DNA from: Winogradskyella sp. MH6
GTDB taxonomy: Bacteria > Bacteroidota > Bacteroidia > Flavobacteriales > Flavobacteriaceae
DNA: 64,000 nt
Reading direction: 5' to 3'
Assembly: GCF_022810765.1 (NCBI RefSeq)
Contig: NZ_CP094494.1
Span: 434,001-498,000 of the forward strand
Position numbers and translations under genes: made by a program. Below are positions 30,820 to 39,734 of this stretch, in pieces. The notes beneath the pieces were generated by a model. The model was given only the letters and a program-made list of their open reading frames with translations, was not told where the DNA came from and searched no databases. Each line of letters begins with the position of its first letter. Position 1 is the first letter of the stretch.

Positions 30820-33800
30820 TTTTTTCTTTTATAGCGCGTTCTACTTCCTCTTTAGTGACATCATTACCTGTAGCTAACCATTTAGTATTCTTCTTAATAT
30901 TATTACTGAATGATAAAAATAATGGTAATACCAATAATGTTAAAATAGTAGCATAAGCAATACCAAAGGAAATGGAAATTGCCATTGGTTTTAAAAACTG
31001 AGCTTGTCTACTTTTCTCTAATAATAAAGGTGCTAAACCTGCAATAGTGGTTAATGAGGTTAGGAAGATAGCTCTAAAACGCGATTTACCAGCTTCGGAA
31101 AGTGCGTCGTCAAATTTCATTCCTTCTTTTAGATTACTGTTGAATTTTCCAATGAGCACCAATCCGTCATTGACCATAATACCAATTAAGGCAATGATAC
31201 CCAAAAGTGACAATATATTTACCGGAAAACCTAATAGCCAATGTCCCCAAGCTACAGCTGTTAGACTAAAAGGAATTAACAAAATCAACAATAAAGGTTG
31301 CGAATAACTTCTAAACGTAAATGCTATGGTAATATAAATTAACAGCAATATTATTGGACCTGCAACTGCCAATGAACTCGTTAATTTTCCAGCCTCTCTA
31401 TTTTGCCCTTCGTACGATGCATTTATAGTTGGATACTTTGATTGTAACTGTGGTATGAACTCAGTTTTAATATCTTCTAAAATATCAGTGTTGCTTGTAG
31501 TAGGATCTTTTAAATCTGCATAAACCTGAATTTCTCGTTTACCTTCTAAGTGATTGATAGCCACATCTCCACGCTCTATACTATAGGTTGCTATATCTTT
31601 TAAAGTTACACGCTCGCCTGTTGGTGTTACGATACGCATATCGTCTAAATCGTTAATAGAACTTCGGTTGGTTTTATCGTAACGTACCCAAACTCTAATT
31701 TCGTCTTGCCCACGTTGAAAACGTTGTGCCTGAGCACCAAAAAAACCCGAACGCACTTGAGACATAACCGTCCTTAAATCTAAGCCCAATAAGTAAGCAC
31801 TTTCCTTGAGTTCTAGTCGAATCTCCTTAATACCTGCAGGATCGTTATCACCAATATCTTTTAGTAAAGGATTAGACTGTAAGTATTTTTTAAGTGCTTC
31901 CTTAGATGCTTTTAGTTCTTCAATATTATTACTTAACAAAGAGACTGAAACAGGATTTCCTCCAAAGTTTCCACCAGAACCATATATCAATCGTTCTGTA
32001 CCAATAACAGGACCAACCAACTCTTCTAATCGTTTTGTAATTAGAAAAGATTGAATCTCATCTGGTCGTTCTTCACCTGGCAATAAGTTAATTCTTAAAT
32101 TGGCCGAAGAACTACTATTAATGGATACTATGGTATTTTCAAATAGCTGTTTTCCTGTGCCTTTTAGATACTTTTCTGTGAGTTCTTCATTAACGATGAA
32201 TGATTTTTCTTCAATCATAGAAATGATGGAATCGGTAATCTTAACATTGGTACCAGCTGGCATTACCAACTCTATATTTGCCGAATCGCTGGCTATTCTT
32301 GGAAAAAAGGTAATACCAATTATTCCACCTAAAAGCGAGCCAAAGGTTAAGACCAAAAGCGCTATAAAAATACCAAGTGCCAATAGCTTAAATTCCATAA
32401 TAAACTTTAAAGTTGGCGCATATACCCTATCCCGTAAGTAAGACATAAAACGATCTCCAGATCGGTTTAAACCACGCATAAAAGCAAAAAATCCGTTGGA
32501 CGATTTCTTATTGTGTAAGTCTTCTTTTTTTATCCTTAAAGCTTTAGAATGTGCCAAATGTGCAGGAAGGATAATCAATGCTTCAATAAGTGATACCACC
32601 AACGTTAATATTACAATGACCGAAACCTCACTAAAGAATTCACCTATTCTACTTTCTAAAAAGAAGAATAATGAAAAGGCTAAAACCGTTGTTGTAATTG
32701 CTGAAACCACAGGTGGAATTACTTCTAAAGTTCCGTCTATTGCAGCTTGTACTGGCTTCTTTCCTTTTTCGTAATGTTGATAAATATTTTCTGCAATAAC
32801 AATACCATCATCTACCAAAATACCAATAACGATAATCATCCCGAAAAGTGACAATACATTAATAGTAACATCGAATTGGCCAGCAAACATAAACATTCCT
32901 AAAAAGGAAATCGGTAAACCAAAGGCCACCCATAATGCTAATCTTGTATTTAAGAAAATAGACAAGAACAATAAAACCAACAGCATACCGACTATGGCAT
33001 TTTCTGTAAGCAATTGTGTTCTTTGGTTAAGCGTAATGGATAAGTCGCGCACTACACTAAGATGAACATTGGTGTACTTATGATTATACTCCTCTATGTA
33101 CTCTTTTACTTTATCCGCAGAACTTATTAAATCCTCATTGTTGGTGCTTGTAATAGATATGTTAACTGCCAATTCTTGATTAAAATAAGTAGCATTTGGT
33201 GTTTCTGAAAAACGGTCTCTAATAATTGCGACATCTTTAAGACGAATAACTTTTCCGTCTGCTGTAGCTCTAACAATGATGTTAGACAGCTCTTTACCGT
33301 AATACTCTCTATTATTGGCTCTAATTAAATATTCTTCGGCAACGGTTTTTACGTTTCCACCTGTTACCAGAATATTTGAATTGCTCACTGCAGTAGCAAC
33401 ATCGTTGAATGTTAAATTGTAAGCCAGCAAATCGGTTTCGTTGACTGCAATTTCGATTTCTTCTTCTGGGAAACCAGAGAGTTCTATCTGGGAAATGCCG
33501 TCAATGGCTCTCAAATCGGTTTCTACCTGTCTTGCTAATTGCTTTAGGGTCGCCAACGGAATATCTTTACCACTAATGGCAAAAGAAATGGTTTCTCTAA
33601 TCGCTTCTTGTTTTGAAACCACCAAAGGCTCCATTCCTGTCGGAAAAGATGGCACACGATCAACTGCATTCTTAACTTCTAGTAGCATAAAATCGAGGTT
33701 TTCACCTTTTTCAATCTCAACAGTAATTGTACCGCTGTTTTCTCTAGATATTGAAGTAACTCTATCAATGCCTTTTAATCCTTTGAGATTATCTTCAATT

Positions 33801-34000
33801 TGAAGCACGATACCTTCTTCAATCTCTTGTGGCGAAGCACCAGGATAAGTAATGGCTACATTAATTATCTTAGATTCGGTTAATGGGAAAAACGAAGATT
33901 TTAACGACAAAGCGCCAATAATACCAAACACAAAAAATGCAAGTATAAAAACGTTGACTGCAACGTGGTACCTTATAAAATATTCTATTATTTTTCTCAT
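30797..34000 (-). CDS. RND-family efflux transporter (AcrB/MdtB-like)
   Basis: 1067 residues, full length. There are twelve membrane segments in two sets, each preceded by a large periplasmic loop. The N-terminal pattern is FPLTESKIINVAITYPGASPQEIEEGIV, and TM4 carries the charged pair in GILVDDGIVIAENIYQHYEKG used for proton relay. The sequence GITFFPRIASDSANIEL is typical of multidrug or cation pumps. It works with the HlyD-type adaptor and TolC channel encoded next to it; the start overlaps the adaptor stop (TAATG). Substrate not predictable. Confidence 0.93.
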   Translation of the reverse strand: MRKIIEYFIRYHVAVNVFILAFFVFGIIGALSLKSSFFPLTESKIINVAITYPGASPQEIEEGIVLQIEDNLKGLKGIDRVTSISRENSGTITVEIEKGENLDFMLLEVKNAVDRVPSFPTGMEPLVVSKQEAIRETISFAISGKDIPLATLKQLARQVETDLRAIDGISQIELSGFPEEEIEIAVNETDLLAYNLTFNDVATAVSNSNILVTGGNVKTVAEEYLIRANNREYYGKELSNIIVRATADGKVIRLKDVAIIRDRFSETPNATYFNQELAVNISITSTNNEDLISSADKVKEYIEEYNHKYTNVHLSVVRDLSITLNQRTQLLTENAIVGMLLVLLFLSIFLNTRLALWVAFGLPISFLGMFMFAGQFDVTINVLSLFGMIIVIGILVDDGIVIAENIYQHYEKGKKPVQAAIDGTLEVIPPVVSAITTTVLAFSLFFFLESRIGEFFSEVSVIVILTLVVSLIEALIILPAHLAHSKALRIKKEDLHNKKSSNGFFAFMRGLNRSGDRFMSYLRDRVYAPTLKFIMEFKLLALGIFIALLVLTFGSLLGGIIGITFFPRIASDSANIELVMPAGTNVKITDSIISMIEEKSFIVNEELTEKYLKGTGKQLFENTIVSINSSSSANLRINLLPGEERPDEIQSFLITKRLEELVGPVIGTERLIYGSGGNFGGNPVSVSLLSNNIEELKASKEALKKYLQSNPLLKDIGDNDPAGIKEIRLELKESAYLLGLDLRTVMSQVRSGFFGAQAQRFQRGQDEIRVWVRYDKTNRSSINDLDDMRIVTPTGERVTLKDIATYSIERGDVAINHLEGKREIQVYADLKDPTTSNTDILEDIKTEFIPQLQSKYPTINASYEGQNREAGKLTSSLAVAGPIILLLIYITIAFTFRSYSQPLLLILLIPFSLTAVAWGHWLLGFPVNILSLLGIIALIGIMVNDGLVLIGKFNSNLKEGMKFDDALSEAGKSRFRAIFLTSLTTIAGLAPLLLEKSRQAQFLKPMAISISFGIAYATILTLLVLPLFLSFSNNIKKNTKWLATGNDVTKEEVERAIKEKNEGNEDH

Positions 34001-35124
34001 TACTCAGTAGAATCTGTAGTTGCAGCTTTAACTTGCATACCTGCATAAGCTCCTGGCACTGGTTTTCTTAGAATAATCGTTCCATTTGGCACGTCTTTTA
34101 AAACCACTGTGGCATCTGAAAAATGTGCAGGTTTTACTGGAATAACATCCAAAAGACTGTCTTTTACCACGTATATTTCTTGACTATCTAACAACAAATT
34201 CCTATCTATTTCTATAGCATCATTTACCTTTTCTGCATTAAGACTTGCTTCTAAGTACATTCCTTCTTTTAAATCATCGTGTTTTACTTCAACAAAAGCT
34301 GTGATGGTTTGGGTTGTGGCATCTATACTTCCGTTAACTCTAGAGACTGTTCCTTCGTATGTTTTTGTTTTTTCTAAATTGGTAAGTGTTACAGCTTCAC
34401 CTTCTTTTAGCACATCTGCATAAGATTTACTTACGGCAACCTGCATTTCGTAAACCAATGGATTAATAAATTCACCCAACTTTTGTCCACTTCTTACAAG
34501 TGTTCCTTCTGTAACTAGTGCTTCTGTTAATATCCCTGTAAATGGTGCTGTAATTCTATATTTTGCTAAGCGTTGCTCTAGATTTTTTACATTGTAATAT
34601 GCACTCACAATGCCACGACCTGTTATAAAATAGTTTTCCTTTTCACCAGACATTTCTGGTAATTGTGGTGTGCTTTTATTTAAATCGAAACCATTAAGAT
34701 AGGCTTGCCATTTAGGATATACATCTGTAAAATCTAATCTCAAATCTGGCATAATCGCAGCAATACTATTATAAAGATTGCTTTTTGCAGATTGTACACT
34801 TGCATAATATTCTGAAGCATCTAAACGAATAAGCGTTTCACCTTTATTGAATTTTTCACCAGCCTTAAAAAGTTTATTCCCGGTTTTAAACACACCTTGA
34901 ACCTCAGAATACAACTCTACACGTTGCTTCGCCATAAGATTTCCATTTGCTGAAATTACAATTGGTACTGTTGTATTTTTTACAGTATCTACCAAAACCG
35001 TCTTTACCACTTTTGGCACTACTGGCTTGGGTTTGTTTTTGTTAGCAATAAGATATTTTGCAAAAAGGAATGCACCAACGATTAGAGCAATACCTAAAAT
35101 GGAAAGAATAATTTTTCTTGTCAT
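34000..35124 (-). CDS. RND membrane-fusion (HlyD/AcrA) protein
   Basis: 374 residues from ATG 35124. Frames from 35139 (ATG) or 35142 (TTG) would add five or six residues before the membrane anchor IILSILGIALIVGAFLFAKYL. A barrel-sandwich half (VELYSEVQGVFKTGNKLFKAGEKFNKGETLIRLDASEY), a hairpin, and the return lipoyl half (RITAPFTGILTEALVTEGTLVRSGQKLGEFINP) are visible. It is the periplasmic adaptor between the RND pump and the TolC channel and the first gene of the four-gene operon. Confidence 0.92.
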   Translation of the reverse strand: MTRKIILSILGIALIVGAFLFAKYLIANKNKPKPVVPKVVKTVLVDTVKNTTVPIVISANGNLMAKQRVELYSEVQGVFKTGNKLFKAGEKFNKGETLIRLDASEYYASVQSAKSNLYNSIAAIMPDLRLDFTDVYPKWQAYLNGFDLNKSTPQLPEMSGEKENYFITGRGIVSAYYNVKNLEQRLAKYRITAPFTGILTEALVTEGTLVRSGQKLGEFINPLVYEMQVAVSKSYADVLKEGEAVTLTNLEKTKTYEGTVSRVNGSIDATTQTITAFVEVKHDDLKEGMYLEASLNAEKVNDAIEIDRNLLLDSQEIYVVKDSLLDVIPVKPAHFSDATVVLKDVPNGTIILRKPVPGAYAGMQVKAATTDSTE

Positions 35125-35199
35125 AATGAAAGCGGTCATCAATAACTTGCAAAGTTATTCTTATCATTATGCGCAATCGTTAAAATAATCTTAATGTTA

Positions 35200-37107
35200 C
35201 TATGAAATTTCCTCGATTTGAAGCGTTACCTCTTCCCAATCTTCCATCAATTGTTCTAAGCTTTTCTTCTTTTCTTGGTAGTGGTCAAAGAATTTTGGGT
35301 CAGAAGCGGTGTTATCGTAATCTGTTTCTAGCTTAAAATCATCTTCTTTTATAGCTTTTTCCAGCTGATTGATTTTAGCTTCAATATTACTTAGCTTATT
35401 ATTTAACGACTTTACTTTTTTCTGGTCTTCGTAGCTTTGTTTATTGCTTTCTTTAGGTTTATCCTCAATAACTGTACGCTTTTCGGCTTCTCTCAGGTTT
35501 TCAATATTGCGTTGCTCTAAATAATAATCGATGTCTCCAAGATATTCCTTGATGTTTTGATCCTTAAACTCATAAACCGTTTCGGTTAACCCTTGAAGAA
35601 AATCCCTGTCGTGAGATACCAAAATTAGAGTCCCTTCAAACTTTTTGAGCGCATCTTTAAGGACGTTTTTAGACTTAATATCTAAATGGTTTGTTGGCTC
35701 ATCCATTATTAAGACATTTAACGGTTGAAGCAACAATTTTGCCAATGCCAAACGGTTACGTTCACCACCAGACAAGACTTTAACGTATTTTTCTACTTCT
35801 TCTCCTCTAAATAAAAAGGCACCTAAAATATCGCGAACTTTACTTCGATTAGTTTCATTAGCAGCATCAATCATCGTATCCAAAACGGTTTTGTTACCGT
35901 CTAAATATTCCGCTTGATTTTGAGCAAAATAACCTATTTGAACATTATGCCCTAGATTGACGTTACCTTCGTGTTTTATTTCGCCAACAATAATTTTTGC
36001 TAATGTTGATTTTCCTTGACCATTCTGCCCAACAAAGGCTGTTTTCACATCTCTTGGTACGGTTAAATTTACATGGTTGAGCACTTGCAAATCTCCATAA
36101 TGTTTTGATACGTTTTCTATCTCAACTACAACCTTTCCAGGTGTAATAGACACCGGAAAATTTAGCGTCATTACACTATTGTCATCCTCATCGACTTCTA
36201 TGCGTTCAATTCTATCGAGCTTTTTAATAAGTGACTGTGCCATTGTAGCTTTTGAAGCTTTGGCTCTAAATTTTTCAATTAGCTTTTCGGTTTGCTGTAT
36301 TTGCTTTTCCTGATTTTTTTGTGCAGCTAATTGTTGTACCTTCATTTCCTTCCTTAACTCTAGAAACTTGCTATATGGCTTATTGTAATCGTAAATTCTA
36401 CCTAATGAAATTTCAATAGTTCTGTTGGTTACATTATCTAAAAACATCTTATCGTGCGACACGATGACTACTGCGCCTGGATAGATTTTCAAAAAGTTTT
36501 CTAACCAAATAATAGACTCAATATCTAAGTGGTTGGTAGGCTCATCTAACAATAACAAATCGTTATTTTGAAGTAATAACTTTGCCAACTCTATTCGCAT
36601 TCTCCAACCACCTGAAAAAGTGTCTGTGAGTTTATTAAAGTCTTCGCGCTTAAAACCTAAACCTTGAAGAATTTTTTCGGTGTCTCCTTGATAATTGTAA
36701 CCACCTAATATTTCGTACTGATGCTGAATGTCGTTTAAATCTACCATTAACTGATGGTAAGCTTCGCTTTCGTAATCTGAGCGTTCGGCTAGCTGAGTAT
36801 TAATTTTTTCCAACTTAGCTTCACACTCTTTTATTTCTTTGAAAGCTTCGTAAGACTCTTCTAGAACTGTTTTACCAAAATCGAAATCAATATCTTGCTT
36901 AAGAAATCCTATTTTAAGGTCTTTATCTGCTGCTATTTGCCCAGAATCAGACTCTTGTTCTTTGGCTAAAATTCTAAGCATAGTTGATTTACCTGCACCA
37001 TTTTTTCCTATTAAGCCAATGCGGTCTCCTAGACCTAGTTTAAACGTGATGTCCTCAAAAAGATATTCGCCTTGAAATGATATAGATAGGTTATGGATAT
37101 TTAGCAT
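35200..37107 (-). CDS. ABC-F family ATPase
   Basis: 635 residues with two ABC domains. The Walker A motifs are GLIGKNGAGKST and FVGQNGQGKST, the signatures FSGGWRMRIELAKLLL and LSGGERNRLALAKLLL, and both Walker B segments end DEPTNHLD. The linker (about 240-300) is highly charged, and a C-terminal coiled coil (NKLSNIEAKINQLEKAIKE) is present, as in Uup/YheS-type proteins. No membrane domain. These act on ribosomes or nucleic acids. Divergent from the DUF983 gene across a region with TTACAATTGTTA repeats. Confidence 0.92.
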   Translation of the reverse strand: MLNIHNLSISFQGEYLFEDITFKLGLGDRIGLIGKNGAGKSTMLRILAKEQESDSGQIAADKDLKIGFLKQDIDFDFGKTVLEESYEAFKEIKECEAKLEKINTQLAERSDYESEAYHQLMVDLNDIQHQYEILGGYNYQGDTEKILQGLGFKREDFNKLTDTFSGGWRMRIELAKLLLQNNDLLLLDEPTNHLDIESIIWLENFLKIYPGAVVIVSHDKMFLDNVTNRTIEISLGRIYDYNKPYSKFLELRKEMKVQQLAAQKNQEKQIQQTEKLIEKFRAKASKATMAQSLIKKLDRIERIEVDEDDNSVMTLNFPVSITPGKVVVEIENVSKHYGDLQVLNHVNLTVPRDVKTAFVGQNGQGKSTLAKIIVGEIKHEGNVNLGHNVQIGYFAQNQAEYLDGNKTVLDTMIDAANETNRSKVRDILGAFLFRGEEVEKYVKVLSGGERNRLALAKLLLQPLNVLIMDEPTNHLDIKSKNVLKDALKKFEGTLILVSHDRDFLQGLTETVYEFKDQNIKEYLGDIDYYLEQRNIENLREAEKRTVIEDKPKESNKQSYEDQKKVKSLNNKLSNIEAKINQLEKAIKEDDFKLETDYDNTASDPKFFDHYQEKKKSLEQLMEDWEEVTLQIEEIS

Positions 37108-37121
37108 AATTTGATTAAATA

Positions 37122-37160
37122 TTACAATTGTTATTATTGTTACAATTGTTACAATGGTTG
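37122..37160. promoter_or_regulatory. Direct repeats TTACAATTGTTA between divergent genes
   Basis: TTACAATTGTTA occurs at 37122-37133 and 37140-37151, with a variant TTACAATGGTTG at 37149-37160. Each 12-mer is itself an inverted repeat around AATT. It is 15 bp upstream of the ABC-F start and upstream of a TATCTTTG -7 box (37174-37181) for the DUF983 gene. A probable operator for one or both genes; the binding protein is unknown. Confidence 0.5.
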
Positions 37161-37216
37161 CATGGTAATGACTTATCTTTGTAAGCCTTAAAAACGCAAA
37201 AATAAAGGTTTTAGCT

Positions 37217-37618
37217 ATGATAAGAAAAGGAATGAAATTATATAGTATACTTTTTGGTGTTTGCCCAAAGTGTCACCAAGAATCTATGTACGTTAATAAA
37301 AATCCTTATGTTCTTTCTAAGGTTATAAAAATGCACGACCATTGTTCGCATTGCAAAACAAGATACCAAATGGAACCTTCGTTTTTTTACGGCTCTATGT
37401 ATGTGAGTTATGGTGTAGGTATTGCTTTTGCGGTAGCTGCATTTATAACAACTTATGTCATTTTTGAAACTTCAGTTACTACTGCATTTATCAGTATTGT
37501 TTTAACCTTGGTGCTTTTATTTCCTGTAATTATGAGGCTTTCGCGTAATATTTGGATAAACATCTTTATGAAATACGATAAAGAACTAGCTAATAAAGTG
37601 ACAAAGTCACAAAGTTAA
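37217..37618 (+). CDS. DUF983 family membrane protein
   Basis: 133 residues. Two CxxC pairs (GVCPKCHQESMY and DHCSHCKTRYQMEPSFFYGSMYVSYG) give the DUF983 zinc-ribbon pattern, followed by two membrane segments (GIAFAVAAFITTYVIF and AFISIVLTLVLLFPVIM). Function unknown in the family. Preceded by a TAnnTTTG box (37174-37181). Confidence 0.9.
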   Translation: MIRKGMKLYSILFGVCPKCHQESMYVNKNPYVLSKVIKMHDHCSHCKTRYQMEPSFFYGSMYVSYGVGIAFAVAAFITTYVIFETSVTTAFISIVLTLVLLFPVIMRLSRNIWINIFMKYDKELANKVTKSQS

Positions 37619-37655
37619 TACCTGTATCTTATTGAGTTTTGTATTAAACTCTAAT

Positions 37656-38699
37656 CTAAGCAAATCTATTTACATCAATTTCAGAATCTAAAGGCTCATT
37701 ATTTTCAATGAATTGATAGAGTTTTTCTGACACATAAGGTGCAATCATTACTCCTCTAGTTCCTAATCCGTTTAAAACATATAAATTTTTATGTTCGAGA
37801 TGCCTGCCAACTAAAGGCCTTCTATCTTTTACTGTTGGACGTATGCCTGCCAAGTGCTGAACAACTTCAAATTCACAACTTAAAAACGTTTTGAGCTTAC
37901 TCATCAATTCTTCTTTTCCTTCCTTTGTTGGTTGATTGGTTTTGTCTTTCCAATTATATGTTGCACCGACAGCATACATATCATTTTCTAATGGAATAAT
38001 AAAGACTGAAGACTTTATACCATAATTAATATTAAGGTTTGGAGCTTTGATAATTAATACTTCTCCTTTTGTTCCGTTTAATGGAATGTGATTGAAATAA
38101 GGATTTTTCTTAACGCCAAAACCTTCTGCAAAAATTATTTGTTTGGCTTCAATATTTCCATATCTAATTAGAGTAGATTCTATTTGAAGCTTTTGATGAA
38201 CAAAACTATCTTCTATTAAACTTTGATTTTGTTTTAAAAAGTCTTTGTAGGAACTTATAAGTTTTTCAGTATCTAATCGACCAGCATGCAATACTTCACC
38301 AAAACCAAATGGAGCGTCTATTGCATCATTAGTATTTTTAACTAACTGTGTTGAAAGATAAGGTTCTAGTTTAGGCTTATCGGAAGCATTAAACCAAAGA
38401 TTTTGTTCTTCGATTGATGAAAACCTTCTTAATAAACAAAGCTTATAATCTATTTTAATATTTAAATCGTCTTCTATTTTTTTATAGACAGGTAAAGCAA
38501 TATCTAATTGTTCTTTAGCTTTCCAAACCTCCGAAAATCGTTTTAAAATAACAGGATTGTACAAACCAGCTGCAACAATAGATGACTGTTGTGAGCTGTC
38601 ATCAAAAACAACAAATGTTTTATTGTTAGTCCTTAATTGCTCACAAAAGGCAATACTAGCTAAACCACAACCAACAACTATGTAATCAATACTTTTCAT
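37656..38699 (-). CDS. FAD-dependent oxidoreductase (DAO family)
   Basis: 347 residues from the second of two adjacent ATGs at 38702/38699; an earlier in-frame Met (38726) would place extra residues before the dinucleotide fold. The Rossmann motif is DYIVVGCGLASIAFCEQL (GxGxxG-like) with a following acidic VVFDD. The C-terminal FAD-binding segment is RPTVKDRRPLVGRHLEHKNLYVLNGLGTRGVMIAPYVS. It resembles glycine/D-amino-acid oxidases (ThiO-type). Substrate unknown. The gene is downstream of gldN, separated by a terminator. Confidence 0.85.
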   Translation of the reverse strand: MKSIDYIVVGCGLASIAFCEQLRTNNKTFVVFDDSSQQSSIVAAGLYNPVILKRFSEVWKAKEQLDIALPVYKKIEDDLNIKIDYKLCLLRRFSSIEEQNLWFNASDKPKLEPYLSTQLVKNTNDAIDAPFGFGEVLHAGRLDTEKLISSYKDFLKQNQSLIEDSFVHQKLQIESTLIRYGNIEAKQIIFAEGFGVKKNPYFNHIPLNGTKGEVLIIKAPNLNINYGIKSSVFIIPLENDMYAVGATYNWKDKTNQPTKEGKEELMSKLKTFLSCEFEVVQHLAGIRPTVKDRRPLVGRHLEHKNLYVLNGLGTRGVMIAPYVSEKLYQFIENNEPLDSEIDVNRFA

Positions 38700-38714
38700 C
38701 ATTATACAAAAATA

Positions 38715-38745
38715 AAAAACGCCCACTTAAAAGTGAGCGTTTTTT
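38715..38745 (-). terminator. Terminator after gldN
   Basis: AACGCCCACTT and AAGTGAGCGTT form an 11-bp stem with one mismatch and an AA loop; A/T runs on both sides make it effective on the - strand after gldN. Confidence 0.75.
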
Positions 38746-38762
38746 GTATTGTTTGAGAGTTA

Positions 38763-39671
38763 TTAGTAACTCCACATATCTTGTTCAAAATCTCTGATCT
38801 TATCTTTGATACGTTCAGATTCTAATAACTGCATTAAAGCATTCTCAGCTACATATTCTTTAATCTCTCTATCACCATAAACGTTCTCTTCCTTGTATAT
38901 AATACCGTGAAAACGACGACTGTTTAGTAAGTGATCAAAAGAAATTGGAGAAGAGCTATTTTTGTTGTTAAAAGCTTTAGCTTCATGAAGTATCTCTCTT
39001 ACTTCTGGGAAGAATACCCAAAACATCGCTATAGGTTCTTTCTGGGTTTCATCTTCAGAATCAATGAAGTTAACATCTGGCGCTGCAGGTGCTATACCAA
39101 GTATTCTGTACTTTAATTCGCCTTGACGCTTATCAAAGTACCACAACCCTTTTATAAGGTAAGAGCTAATATCTGCAGGTTCAATGTTTCTTTCGATAAC
39201 ATATTCTTCTGGCACTTCATCTTCACCTACGCCATTTTCATTCATGTAATCAATACCAGCATTAGTGATTTTTCTCATTTTTAAAGCCGCTTCAATATCC
39301 TTAAGCGTACGCTCCTCAGTAAAATAAGAATCACCATAAATTCTGGAAATCATACCGCTTTCGATATTCTCCATCAAAACCTTGTATAAAGACTTACGAT
39401 CATCTCCCAAGTTTCCTTCTACAGGGAAATATAATGGAAAATTTACACGCTCGTCTAATACAACTTTTTCCCAAATCATTTTTGAGAATAAGATGTCTCT
39501 ATCGCCTACATAACCATATTCTAAAGGCTTATCATTGTCTAAAAGCAATTCAGCTTCAGTCTTCATACCTATTTCTTCAGGTATTTTTGCGTTTAGGATA
39601 TTAGCTTGAGCTAAAACACTATTTGCAGCTAAAACCATTAATCCTGTGTATATAAAGCTTTTAAATTTCAT
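38763..39671 (-). CDS. gldN: Gliding motility / T9SS protein GldN
   Basis: 302 residues with a signal peptide (GLMVLAANSVLAQA). The body matches GldN/PorN: FSKMIWEKVVLDERVNFPLYFP, FTEERTLKDIEAALKMRKI, RGELKYRILGIAPAAPD-like core. GldN is periplasmic and forms the ring with GldK beneath the outer membrane in the type IX secretion machine. It is the last gene of the gldKLMN operon. Ends DFEQDMWSY. Confidence 0.95.
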   Translation of the reverse strand: MKFKSFIYTGLMVLAANSVLAQANILNAKIPEEIGMKTEAELLLDNDKPLEYGYVGDRDILFSKMIWEKVVLDERVNFPLYFPVEGNLGDDRKSLYKVLMENIESGMISRIYGDSYFTEERTLKDIEAALKMRKITNAGIDYMNENGVGEDEVPEEYVIERNIEPADISSYLIKGLWYFDKRQGELKYRILGIAPAAPDVNFIDSEDETQKEPIAMFWVFFPEVREILHEAKAFNNKNSSSPISFDHLLNSRRFHGIIYKEENVYGDREIKEYVAENALMQLLESERIKDKIRDFEQDMWSY

Positions 39672-39734
39672 CTTATTATTTATTTGGGTTTCTTTCTTTT
39701 TTAAACGTTACTAATATTGATTAATTGTCTTTGA

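Noticed and set aside
30797..34000. Several plus-strand frames of 80-120 residues inside the RND gene
   Set aside because: All are antisense shadows of a well-conserved pump gene. The same applies to frames antisense to groEL, gldM and topA.
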